A stretch of 64,000 nucleotides of DNA, from NCBI RefSeq assembly GCF_005233875.1, contig NZ_SZPZ01000004.1, forward strand, positions 372,001-436,000. Direction: 5' to 3'. The translations under genes were made by a program, and so were the position numbers. Under the pieces are notes generated by a model that ran no database searches, was not told the DNA's origin, and worked only from the letters and a program-made list of their open reading frames with translations. Position 1 is the first letter of the stretch; the number at the start of each line of letters is the position of its first letter. Positions 52,444 through 60,953 of the stretch are shown here, piece by piece. Source of the stretch: Kribbella jiaozuonensis. GTDB lineage: Bacteria; Actinomycetota; Actinomycetes; Propionibacteriales; Kribbellaceae.

Positions 52444-54132
52444 TCAGTCGGCTGTGTGGACGAGGCGGCCTGCGAGGTACGTGCGGTCGACGCGGGCGCG
52501 GAGTAGGACTTCTGGGGGGCCGGTGCGGATGTTTTCGGTGAGGATTATGAAGTCGGCCAGTTTGCCGGGGGTGATGGTGCCCTTTACGTCCTCCTCGTGG
52601 GAGGAGTAAGCGGGGTTGGCGGTGTAGGCGAGGAGGGCCTCGTCGATGGTGATTGCCTGGTCGGGGTGGAACGGCTCGCCGTCCGCCGCATCGCAGGCGG
52701 TGCGGGTGATGGCGGCGTACATGTTGCGGAGCGGATCGATCTCGGCGACGTGGGACTTGTTGAACGCGCCGGGGAGGTCCGAGACGAGGTTGACTGTGAT
52801 GTCGCTGTCGATCATCCGGCGCCAGGCGAACGCATTCGCCGAGCGGGCGGCGCCGAGCGCCGCGTCGAGGTTCGTGGAGTAGAGCAGAAGCTGGTCCGAC
52901 GTCACGTCGGCGACCAGCCCCAGCTTGCCGGCGCGCGCGAAATCACCGGCCGCTAGATGCCACGCATGGATGAGCCGATGCCGCCGGTCCCGCGGTCCGT
53001 TCAACAGCGCCGCCCGCTCGAACGCGTCGATCGCGATCCGGCACCCACGATCACCCTGCACATGTACGCCGATGTCGAATCCAGCCGCATCCCCCGCCAG
53101 CACCAGCTCGGCCAACCGTTCCTCCCCGACGAAGCGGTACGACCAGCCGTCGGTCAGCCCGGTGCCCGGCGCATCAGCGGGATCGAACGGCGGCAACATC
53201 GCACCGCTGTCGACGAAGATCTTGAGCGCCCCGAACCGCAGCCAATCGTCCCCCGTCTTCGGTGTAACGCCGTGACCAGCCAACCGATCATGCGTGTCGA
53301 GCGGGAGGAACGCATAAACCCGCACCGACAGCTCGCCGCGGTCCGCAAGCGTCTGGAAGATCTGCGCGTTCGAGAAACTCCGCTCGAGAAACACCGGCGG
53401 GATCGTCTCCTCGGTCACCGACGGCAGCCGCGCGATGTCATGGATCGAGGTGATCCCGACCGCGTTCAATCGCGCCATCACCCCACGAGCACCAATCAGC
53501 TTCTGCTCGAGCGACATCGGCGTAACCAGTCGGTGCACGAACTCGCCGGCCTGCCCGTACAGCATCCCGGTGAGCTCTCCCCCCGCATCCCGGCCGAACC
53601 TGCCGCCACGCGGATCCGGCGTACCGCGGTCAATGTTCGCGACCCCCAGCGCCTTCGAATTGGCAAAGTACTGGTGATCTGCCCGGCGGATCAGCAGCGG
53701 ATTGTCCGGCGTCAGCGCATCAATCGCGGCCAGATCCGGCTCGAGCAGCGTGACCTCGTCCTCGCGAGTGGACGCGAAGTCCCCGAGGTCTCCCCCGGTG
53801 ATCCACACCCCAGGCGTCAGTCGCGCGGCCGTGGCCGCTACGCGTTCCTCGAGCCGGGCCTGGTCGTTGACGTCGGTCAGCGCGACCTGGAAGTGCCAGT
53901 CGACGGCGTTCTCGAAATGCGTATGCGCATCGTTGAACCCCGGGCACACCATCCGCCCGGCCAGGTCGAGCACCTCGGTGCCCTCGCCCGCCAGGGACAG
54001 GATCTCGGCGTCCTCGCCGACTTGGACGATCCGGTCCCCCGCGACGGCGAAGGCGGACGCGAGCGGGCGGTTCGGATCGGCTGTCCAGACGGTTCCGCCG
54101 TACACGATCAGGTCCAGCGATGGGGTGGTCAT
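52444..54132 (-). CDS. YtcJ-like amidohydrolase
   Basis: This metal-dependent amidohydrolase has 562 residues and belongs to the amidohydrolase 3 family. The first metal motif is HTHFEN near residue 70, an N-terminal beta domain (VYGGTVWTADPNRP) and its C-terminal return (GKLADFIIL) frame the barrel, and later His ligands lie in HVQGDRG and HAWHL. Members hydrolyse amides, carbamates or ureas on small molecules. GAGGAG precedes the ATG. It is divergent from block B and shares with it an intergenic region with inverted repeats, so it may take part in breaking the same compound. Confidence 0.88.
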   Translation of the reverse strand: MTTPSLDLIVYGGTVWTADPNRPLASAFAVAGDRIVQVGEDAEILSLAGEGTEVLDLAGRMVCPGFNDAHTHFENAVDWHFQVALTDVNDQARLEERVAATAARLTPGVWITGGDLGDFASTREDEVTLLEPDLAAIDALTPDNPLLIRRADHQYFANSKALGVANIDRGTPDPRGGRFGRDAGGELTGMLYGQAGEFVHRLVTPMSLEQKLIGARGVMARLNAVGITSIHDIARLPSVTEETIPPVFLERSFSNAQIFQTLADRGELSVRVYAFLPLDTHDRLAGHGVTPKTGDDWLRFGALKIFVDSGAMLPPFDPADAPGTGLTDGWSYRFVGEERLAELVLAGDAAGFDIGVHVQGDRGCRIAIDAFERAALLNGPRDRRHRLIHAWHLAAGDFARAGKLGLVADVTSDQLLLYSTNLDAALGAARSANAFAWRRMIDSDITVNLVSDLPGAFNKSHVAEIDPLRNMYAAITRTACDAADGEPFHPDQAITIDEALLAYTANPAYSSHEEDVKGTITPGKLADFIILTENIRTGPPEVLLRARVDRTYLAGRLVHTAD

Positions 54133-54174
54133 CGGGTGGGCTCCTCACCTGGATTGCAGGTCGGTTGTCCGTAA

Positions 54175-54204
54175 GGTCTGGACAGACCGTAATAGTCGTT
54201 ACAG
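54175..54204. promoter_or_regulatory. Inverted repeats between the amidohydrolase and block B
   Basis: GGTCTG-GA-CAGACC (54175-54188) is directly followed by CCGTAA-N6-TTACAG (54187-54204). The second keeps the GTAR-N6-YTAC layout of the operators before tldD and the first rpiR, with A/T in place of G/C at one position. It is a candidate site for an RpiR paralog controlling block B and the amidohydrolase. Confidence 0.45.
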
Positions 54205-54256
54205 TATTGCGTCAATGTTCCCTTCCTGACCAAGACTGTTCACCCGAGGAGAGCGT

Positions 54257-55375
54257 GTGCCGAGTCTCCGAGTCATCGAGATAGCCAGCCCGTCGGCCCT
54301 GGAACGCGGCCGGCAGTACGGGACTGCCGCGGCGGAGCTGATCGCCGACGCGATCGCCTACTACCGGGAGGCCTTCGCGTACCAGGCCGGTCTGACCTGG
54401 GACCAGGCGCTCGATCACACCCGTCCGTGGCAGCGCCTCGTCGAGCGGGACCACCCCGAGTTGCTGGCCGAGATGGCCGGGATCGCCGAAGGCGCCGGTG
54501 TCACGCTGCCGGAGGTCCTCGCCCTGAACTGCCGCGGCGAGATCATCTACGACAACTGGTTCCCGGACTCCCCCGCCGACGGCTGTACGTCGTTCTCCCT
54601 GATCGACGGCGCCGCGGGCGACGGCCACGTGTACGCCGGCCAGAACTGGGACTGGCGCGAAGCGGTCCGCGGCACCGTCGTGATCCTCCGCGTCGTGCAG
54701 CCGCCGAAGCCGACGCTGATCATGCAGGTCGAGGCCGGGCAGATCGGCCGCCACGGCGCGAACTCCGCCGGCCTCGCACTGAACGCGAACGGGCTGGGCG
54801 GACGGTTCGACGACTCGGCCGGGATGCCGCAGACGTTCATCCGCCGCGCGGTCCTCGACGCGGCGAACATCGCCGACGCGGTCAAGATCCTCACCTCGAC
54901 CACCGCCCACATCCCGAGCAACGCGCTCCTCACCCACCGGGACGGCTTCTCGATCGACATCGAGACCACGCCGGGCGGCCACGGCTGGGAGTACGGCGAG
55001 AACGGACTGCTTGTGCACGGCAACCATTACCAGGTGCTCAGCCCACGGGAGGTCGGCAGCTCCGGCCGGCTGATCTCACCCGACTCGCTGATCCGCGTAC
55101 CGCGCGCCCGCCGCGGGCTGGTGAAGGCCGCCGAAGCGACCACGCCCGACGACGTCCGGAACACCGTCCACACAGCGATGTCGGACCACCTCGGCCACCC
55201 GGACTCGCTCTGCGCGCACCCGGACGAGCGTCTTCCCGCCGTCGAGCAATGGTCCACAACCTTGTCCAGCTGCGTCGACCTCACCACCGGCGAGTACTAC
55301 GTGGCCGCGGGACCGCCGTGCGAGAACAAGTACGAACTCGTCCCGTTCAACCTGTACAACGAGGTGCGCCCATGA
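54257..55375 (+). CDS. C45-family Ntn-hydrolase (acyltransferase/amidase-like), block B
   Basis: This protein of 372 residues is the paralog of 27691-28860, about half identical. The predicted self-cleavage site lies before Cys110 in DGCTSFSL; AGQNWDW, GRHGANSAGLALNANGLG and LLVHGNHYQ are conserved. It has a GTG start with GAGGA about 8 bases upstream and no signal peptide. It heads block B and overlaps the hydrolase gene by ATGA, so amide and ester hydrolysis are directly coupled here. The larger divergence of the hydrolases than of the transporter ATPases suggests that the two blocks handle related but different chelates. Confidence 0.9.
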   Translation: MPSLRVIEIASPSALERGRQYGTAAAELIADAIAYYREAFAYQAGLTWDQALDHTRPWQRLVERDHPELLAEMAGIAEGAGVTLPEVLALNCRGEIIYDNWFPDSPADGCTSFSLIDGAAGDGHVYAGQNWDWREAVRGTVVILRVVQPPKPTLIMQVEAGQIGRHGANSAGLALNANGLGGRFDDSAGMPQTFIRRAVLDAANIADAVKILTSTTAHIPSNALLTHRDGFSIDIETTPGGHGWEYGENGLLVHGNHYQVLSPREVGSSGRLISPDSLIRVPRARRGLVKAAEATTPDDVRNTVHTAMSDHLGHPDSLCAHPDERLPAVEQWSTTLSSCVDLTTGEYYVAAGPPCENKYELVPFNLYNEVRP

Positions 55376-56232
55376 TCGCGGGGACCTCCGCCCACTTCGC
55401 GTGCGGCAAGACGCCGATCTTCGCCTCGCAGTACGACCAGCGACTCGGCTACTGCCTCTACGTGCCGGAGAACCTGCGCACCGACCGGGCCCCGCTGCTC
55501 GTCATGCAGCACGGCACCGAGCGCAACGCGTCGTTGTACCGCGACCACATGGCGGAGTTCGCCGACGAGCACCAGGTCGTCGTACTCGCGCCGCTCTTCC
55601 CGGCCGGGATCATCGATCCGGAGGATCTGCACAACTTCAAGTTCATCGAGTACCAAGGCATCCGGTACGACCAGGCGTTGCTCGCGATGGTCGACGAAGT
55701 CAGCCGCCGGTACCCGGTCGACCCGGATGTCTTTTATCTGCACGGCTTCTCCGGCGGCGGCCAGTTCGCGCACCGCTTCCTCTATCTGCATCCCGATCGG
55801 CTCGCCGGAGTCTCGATCGGCGCTCCCGGCCGGATCACCCAACTCGACGACAGCCTGCCGTGGTGGCTCGGTACGAAGGATCTCGAGCAGCGCTTCGGCC
55901 GTGCCGTCGACCTAGAGTCCCTGCGCCGGGTGCCGATCCTGATGGTTGTCGGCGACAACGACGTCGAGACCTGGGAGATCGACAACCCCGGCGAGGCTAA
56001 CTGGATGGACGGCGTCGAGAAGACCGGCAGCACCCGGATCGAACGCCTGCGCACACTCGAGCGCGACTTCCTTGCCCAGGGCATCGATGTCCGGTTCGAG
56101 CTGGTCCCCGGAGTCGCCCACCGCGGCTCATTGATCCTCCCGGCCGTCCGGGACTTCTTCGCCGGACTGCTGCGGTCCCGGCCCGAGATTCACCGCCCCA
56201 CCCCTGTAACGCATCTTCGACACCAGGAGTGA
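55372..56232 (+). CDS. Alpha/beta hydrolase (esterase-like), block B
   Basis: This hydrolase has 286 residues and is the close paralog of 14840-15661. The nucleophile is Ser127 in GFSGGGQFAHRF, with VMQHGTERNASLY as the oxyanion region and a late VPGVAHRG His. It has no signal peptide. It lies between the C45 gene (ATGA overlap) and the binding-protein gene. A cytoplasmic esterase inside a ferric-chelate import operon is the usual place for an enzyme that releases metal by opening the chelator; this is inferred from context. Confidence 0.88.
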   Translation: MIAGTSAHFACGKTPIFASQYDQRLGYCLYVPENLRTDRAPLLVMQHGTERNASLYRDHMAEFADEHQVVVLAPLFPAGIIDPEDLHNFKFIEYQGIRYDQALLAMVDEVSRRYPVDPDVFYLHGFSGGGQFAHRFLYLHPDRLAGVSIGAPGRITQLDDSLPWWLGTKDLEQRFGRAVDLESLRRVPILMVVGDNDVETWEIDNPGEANWMDGVEKTGSTRIERLRTLERDFLAQGIDVRFELVPGVAHRGSLILPAVRDFFAGLLRSRPEIHRPTPVTHLRHQE

Positions 56233-56237
56233 TTGCC

Positions 56238-57257
56238 ATGTCCAACACCGCTTCGAGGCTGCGGCGGTCGATCGCCCTCCTCACCTTGACCGTCGCGGCG
56301 GTCGGCCTGGCCGGGTGCAACACGTCCGGGTCGCCGGCCACCGGCGGCGCACCGAACGCCAACCGGGCCGCGGCCGCACAGGGGATCAGTTCGGACGTCA
56401 ATCTCGAGCAGTGCGGCAAGACGACCAGGACGATCAAGCACGACCTCGGTACGACGACTGTCACCGGCGACCCGAAGCGGGTCGTCGCGCTCGAGTTCTC
56501 GTTCGTCGACGCGCTGGTCGCGGTCGGGATGGCACCGGTCGGGGTCGCCGACGACGACAAGCCGGAACGGATCATCCCCGGTCTGAAGGAGAAGGTCGGC
56601 AACTACAAGTCGGTCGGTCTACGCGCGACCCCGAACATCCAGGTGCTGACCGCGCTCAAACCGGACCTGATCCTGGCCGACAGCGGCCGGCACAAGGCGA
56701 TCTACGCCCAGCTGTCGAAGATCGCTCCGACCGTGGCCTACGCCAGCCTGAACGGCAACTACCAGCAGGTGCTCGACAGCGAGATGTCGACCGCGATCGC
56801 CTTGAACAAGTGCGACCAGATGAAGACCCGGCTGGCCGAGCACGACAAGATCCTGACCGATCTGAAGGCCAAGGCGAAGTCCGGTGAGACGCGCAAGGCG
56901 TTGTTCGCGGTGTCGTCCGACAAGGAGTTCACCGGGTTCCCGCCGAAGGCCTACACCCCCGGCGTACTGGCCCTGCTCGGGATCAAGTCCCCGCTGGCCG
57001 ACGACAGCGGCGACGCGACGGTCTCGCTCACGCTGGAGACCGTGGTCAGCACCAAGCCCGACATCATGTTCATCGCCGGTCAGAACGGCGACACCCTGGC
57101 CGACACGTGGGAGAAAAGTCCACTCTGGAAGCAGATTCCGGCGGTCAAGGACAACGCGACGTACAAGGTCGACCAGAACGTCTGGTCCCGCTCGCGCGGT
57201 CTGGTCGCCTCGGAGATGATCGCCCAGGAAGCGGTCAAGAACCTCTACGGGAGCTGA
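56238..57257 (+). CDS. FecB-type ferric-chelate binding lipoprotein, block B
   Basis: This binding lipoprotein has 339 residues. The signal ends with the lipobox LAGC (Cys near 29), followed by a Gly/Ala-rich linker and the two-lobe binding domain with VVALEFSFVDALVAVGMAP, LKPDLILADSGRHKAIY and WSRSRGLVASE. The ATG at 56238 has AGGAG about 8 bases upstream; a GTG at 56229 is less likely. Its ligand-contact halves differ more from block A than the ATPases do, which fits a different but related ligand. Confidence 0.92.
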   Translation: MSNTASRLRRSIALLTLTVAAVGLAGCNTSGSPATGGAPNANRAAAAQGISSDVNLEQCGKTTRTIKHDLGTTTVTGDPKRVVALEFSFVDALVAVGMAPVGVADDDKPERIIPGLKEKVGNYKSVGLRATPNIQVLTALKPDLILADSGRHKAIYAQLSKIAPTVAYASLNGNYQQVLDSEMSTAIALNKCDQMKTRLAEHDKILTDLKAKAKSGETRKALFAVSSDKEFTGFPPKAYTPGVLALLGIKSPLADDSGDATVSLTLETVVSTKPDIMFIAGQNGDTLADTWEKSPLWKQIPAVKDNATYKVDQNVWSRSRGLVASEMIAQEAVKNLYGS

Positions 57258-57258
57258 C

Positions 57259-58311
57259 ATGGTCCAGACAGAGGTCGCGCCTCTACCCACCGACCACCGG
57301 CGCCCGAAGATCGTCACCAGCAAGCAGCGGGTCACCTGGGTGGCCCTGGTCCTGCTGGCCCTGCTGGTGATCGGCGTCGTCTGGGGTCTGTCGATCGGCA
57401 GTCAGCACATCTCGCTGTCGCGGTTGCCCGGAGCAATCTTCAAGGCCGATGATTCGGACGAGTTGATCCTCCAGTCGATCCGGATGCCGCGAGTCGTGCT
57501 GGGCTTGCTGGTCGGTGCCGCACTGGCGGTCGCGGGCGCGCTGATGCAGGCGGTTGCCGCCAACCCGCTGGCGGCGCCGGAGATCATGGGCGTCAACGCA
57601 GGTGCGGTGTTCGTGGTGGTGCTCGCGGTGACCGTCGTACCGTCGCTGTCCGGCGCGCCCACGATTCTCCTGGCGTTCGGCGGCGCCGCCGTGGCAGGCG
57701 TGTCGGTGATGCTGCTGGCAGGGTCAGGGCGCGGGCGGGTGAGTCCGGTCCGGTTGGCCCTGGCCGGCGTCACGGCGAGCAGTCTGCTGATCTCGCTCAC
57801 CCAGGTGCTGATCATCTTCGACGAGAACTCCGCGGACAGCGTGCTGTTCTGGCTCGTCGGCGGCGTGAACTTCGCCGGCTGGGGCGACATCCGCAACCTG
57901 CTCCCCTGGCTCGCCATCGGGCTGGTCGGCGCGTTCTCGATGTCCCGCTCGCTCAACCTGCTCGCTCTCGGCGACGACATGGCGCGCGGCCTCGGTCAGA
58001 ACGTCGAACGGACCCGCCTGCTCGGTTCGGCGTTCGTCGTGGTGCTGTGCGGTTCGGCCGTCTCCGTTGCCGGTCCGGTCGCGTTCATCGGCCTGATCGT
58101 GCCGCACATCATCCGACGGCTGGCCGGCTCCAACTACACCGTGCTGCTCCCCCTGTGCGCGGCCGCCGGGAGTGTCCTCGTCCTGTACGCCGACATCCTG
58201 TCCCGCTACGTCAAACCGCCGTACGAGGTCCCGGCCGGCGTGGTGACCGCACTCATCGGTGCACCGATCTTCGTGTACTTGGCCCGTCGACAGAAGGTGA
58301 CTTCATCGTGA
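57259..58311 (+). CDS. FecCD-family permease, first subunit, block B
   Basis: This membrane subunit of 350 residues corresponds to 25559-26623. It has GALMQAVAANPLAAPEIMG and the coupling loop AFIGLIVPHIIRR, and about nine helices after a 30-residue cytoplasmic start. It begins one base after the binding-protein stop and overlaps the second permease by GTGA, the same spacing plan as block A. Confidence 0.94.
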   Translation: MVQTEVAPLPTDHRRPKIVTSKQRVTWVALVLLALLVIGVVWGLSIGSQHISLSRLPGAIFKADDSDELILQSIRMPRVVLGLLVGAALAVAGALMQAVAANPLAAPEIMGVNAGAVFVVVLAVTVVPSLSGAPTILLAFGGAAVAGVSVMLLAGSGRGRVSPVRLALAGVTASSLLISLTQVLIIFDENSADSVLFWLVGGVNFAGWGDIRNLLPWLAIGLVGAFSMSRSLNLLALGDDMARGLGQNVERTRLLGSAFVVVLCGSAVSVAGPVAFIGLIVPHIIRRLAGSNYTVLLPLCAAAGSVLVLYADILSRYVKPPYEVPAGVVTALIGAPIFVYLARRQKVTSS

Positions 58312-59333
58312 GTACTGCGATCGTCGCGCAGCACGTCCGGCGGACGACGCTGGCCCAGCGGTATCCGCATGTCCTGATGGGATCGCTCGGCGTGCTGGCC
58401 GTCGTGCTCAGCTTCTACAGCCTCAGCGTCGGCGCCACCGACGTGTCGATGCACGACGTGTTCAACGCCCTCACCGGCAACACCAGCGATCAGGCCGCGC
58501 AGATCGTGGTCGACTTCGAGTTGCCGCGAGTGATTCTCGCCTGGCTGGTCGGCATCGCGCTGGCTGTCTCCGGTGGGGTGATGCAGGGCGTCATCCGTAA
58601 CCCGCTGGCCGCTCCCGATGTCGTTGGTGTGACCAAGGGTGCCGGGTTCGCGGGCATGCTGTTGCTGCTCGCGATCCCGGGCGTTCCGGTGCTGGCCGTC
58701 GTACCGGCGGCCTTCCTCGGTGGGCTGCTCGCCGCGGCGCTGGTGTACCTGCTGGCGTACCGGCGTGGCGCGACGCCGGTACGGATAGCGCTTGTCGGTG
58801 TCGCGGTGAGCGCGGCGTTCGAGGCGGGCATCCGGTTCCTGCTGGTTCGGAATCCGCTCGATGTCAGTGCGGCGCTGATCTGGCTGACCGGCAGTCTGTT
58901 CGGCCGGTCGATGAGCTCGGTGTACGAGATTCTCCCGTGGGTCGTGGTGCTGGTGCCGTTGGTGCTGATCTGGGCCCGGAAGCTCGACGTACTCGGACTC
59001 GGCGACGACCTGGCCGCCGGACTCGGCGAGCCGGTCGAGAAGACCCGGCGGCTACTGCTGCTGTTCGCGGTCGCACTTGCCTCGTCGGCCGTCGCAGTGT
59101 CCGGGACCATCGGGTTCATCGGGTTGATCGCGCCGCACATGGCCCGCCGCGTCTTCGGCGGCCGGCACCTCGCGTCGCTGCCGTCGGCCGCGCTGTTCGG
59201 CGTACTGCTGATGCTGTTCGCCGACATGCTCGGCCGCGGTCTCGCGCCGCCACTCGAGATCCCGGCCGGCCTGGTGACCGCGGTCATCGGCGGTCCGTAC
59301 TTCCTGTACCTGCTCGTGAAGACCGGAAAGTAG
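58308..59333 (+). CDS. FecCD-family permease, second subunit, block B
   Basis: This membrane subunit of 341 residues corresponds to 24534-25562 and has a GTG start overlapping the first permease. GGVMQGVIRNPLAAPDVVGV and GFIGLIAPHMARR are conserved, and most of the sequence is shared with the block A copy. It pairs with 57259-58311 to form the channel. Confidence 0.94.
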   Translation: MSTAIVAQHVRRTTLAQRYPHVLMGSLGVLAVVLSFYSLSVGATDVSMHDVFNALTGNTSDQAAQIVVDFELPRVILAWLVGIALAVSGGVMQGVIRNPLAAPDVVGVTKGAGFAGMLLLLAIPGVPVLAVVPAAFLGGLLAAALVYLLAYRRGATPVRIALVGVAVSAAFEAGIRFLLVRNPLDVSAALIWLTGSLFGRSMSSVYEILPWVVVLVPLVLIWARKLDVLGLGDDLAAGLGEPVEKTRRLLLLFAVALASSAVAVSGTIGFIGLIAPHMARRVFGGRHLASLPSAALFGVLLMLFADMLGRGLAPPLEIPAGLVTAVIGGPYFLYLLVKTGK

Positions 59334-59343
59334 GAGACCCATC

Positions 59344-60159
59344 ATGCGACTGCAGGCACAGGGCGTCCAGCTCGCCTATGACCAGCACGTCATCGCCAAG
59401 GATCTGACGCTCACCATTCCCGACGGGAAGGTCAGCGTGCTGATCGGGCCGAACGGTTCGGGCAAGAGTACGGCGCTGCGGGCGCTGGCCCGGCTGCTCC
59501 CGCCGTCCAAGGGAAGCGTGATCCTGGACGGCAAGTCGATCCAGGACACGTCGACCAAGGAGGTGGCCCGGCTGCTCGCGATCCTGCCGCAGGTCCTGGT
59601 CGCGCCCGAGTCGATCTCGGTCGAGGATCTGGTCTGGTTCGGACGGCACCCGCACCGGGTCTCGCTCAAGGTGCCCAGTGCGGCCGACAAGGAAGCCGTC
59701 GAGTGGGCGATGGCGGTGACGCGTACGGCGGAGCTGCGGCACCAGCACGTGGATCAGCTCTCGGGTGGTCAGCGGCAGCGGGTGTGGATCGCGCTGTGCC
59801 TCGCGCAGGGTACGGATCTGATCCTCCTCGACGAGCCCACGACGTACCTGGATGTGGCTTATCAGCTCGAAGTACTCGACCTGCTGCACCAGCTGAACCA
59901 GGAGCAGGGCAAGACGGTGGCGATGGTGCTGCACGACTTCAACATGGCCGCGGAGTACGCCGACCACGTGTTCGTGATGAAGTCCGGCAAGCTCGTCACC
60001 GAGGGCACGCCGGAGGATGTGTTCACCTGCGAGATCATCCGCGACGTGTTCGGGGTCGAGTCGAAGGTCGTCCCGCACCCGGTCAGCGGCAAGCCGATGT
60101 GTATCCCGCTCCGGGCCGGTCTGCGGACCCAGCCCCAGGTGGCGGTGGTGAACTGCTGA
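59344..60159 (+). CDS. FecE-type ferric-chelate importer ATPase, block B
   Basis: This ATPase subunit has 271 residues. Walker A is GPNGSGKST, the signature is LSGGQRQRVWIA, Walker B is LILLDEPTT and the switch is VLHDFN. By eye it differs from the block A copy at only about 15 positions before a divergent C-terminal tail. Block B ends here, without the dehydratase gene that follows the ATPase in block A. A GAF-ANTAR gene starts 20 bases later. Confidence 0.94.
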   Translation: MRLQAQGVQLAYDQHVIAKDLTLTIPDGKVSVLIGPNGSGKSTALRALARLLPPSKGSVILDGKSIQDTSTKEVARLLAILPQVLVAPESISVEDLVWFGRHPHRVSLKVPSAADKEAVEWAMAVTRTAELRHQHVDQLSGGQRQRVWIALCLAQGTDLILLDEPTTYLDVAYQLEVLDLLHQLNQEQGKTVAMVLHDFNMAAEYADHVFVMKSGKLVTEGTPEDVFTCEIIRDVFGVESKVVPHPVSGKPMCIPLRAGLRTQPQVAVVNC

Positions 60160-60179
60160 CGCGGTGAGAGTATGGCCGC

Positions 60180-60944
60180 ATGGCGGAGGGGATTCTGGAG
60201 CTGGCCCAGGAGTTGGCCGAGATCAGTCGACTGGTCGAGGACGACGATGTCAGTACGACGCTGTCCCGGTTCGTCCGGCGGATGGTGCAGACCGTTCCGG
60301 ACTGTGACGAGTCGTCGCTCACAGTCCTCGCGAATGGTCAGCCGGAGATCGTGGCGAGGTATCACCGGACCACGGACCCGATCTCGGAACCGCCTCGGGC
60401 GGCGCTGGACGCCGAGCTGACCACGAAGAGCGGTCCGGTCTACGACACGCTGATGTACGGCGAGCCGCGCCGGATCGCCGACCTGGCCGTGGACTACCGC
60501 TGGCCGGAGTTCGCGGCGGCCGGGATCAACGCCGGGTACCGCAGCTGCCTGTTCCTGCCGCTGCCGGCGGCGAACGACGATGTCGCGACGTTCAGCCTGT
60601 TCTCCGGCAAGCCGAACGCGTTCGGCGGCACGTCGTACGACCTCGTCCTGCTGCTCGCGCTGCACGCCGGTGCCGCCTTCGACAACGTGCAGCTGTACAA
60701 CGACAGCACGCAGCTCGTGTCCCAGCTGCAGTCGGCGCTCGCCAACCGGACCGTGATCGGGCAAGCGCAAGGGATCCTCATGCATCGCTACGATCTCTCC
60801 GCCGACACCGCCTTCACCGTGCTCAAACGCGGCTCTCAGGACGGCAACCTGAAGCTCCGCGCCCTGGCCCTCGAGCTCGTCGAAGCCCAGAGCAACGGCA
60901 CTCTCACCCAGACCCTGACCAACCGCGGCCTGATCTCCGGCTGA
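60180..60944 (+). CDS. GAF-ANTAR domain regulator
   Basis: This protein of 254 residues has a GAF sensor domain (about 20-165) and a C-terminal ANTAR RNA-binding domain (about 175-235; QLQSALANRTVIGQAQGILMH, then a helix). ANTAR proteins act by binding paired hairpins in nascent RNA to prevent termination. GAGTAT (60168-60173) lies 6 bases before the ATG as a candidate -10, so it may be expressed on its own as a leaderless message, although it is only 20 bases after the importer operon. Its RNA targets are unknown. Confidence 0.9.
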   Translation: MAEGILELAQELAEISRLVEDDDVSTTLSRFVRRMVQTVPDCDESSLTVLANGQPEIVARYHRTTDPISEPPRAALDAELTTKSGPVYDTLMYGEPRRIADLAVDYRWPEFAAAGINAGYRSCLFLPLPAANDDVATFSLFSGKPNAFGGTSYDLVLLLALHAGAAFDNVQLYNDSTQLVSQLQSALANRTVIGQAQGILMHRYDLSADTAFTVLKRGSQDGNLKLRALALELVEAQSNGTLTQTLTNRGLISG

Positions 60945-60953
60945 ATCCGCCGC

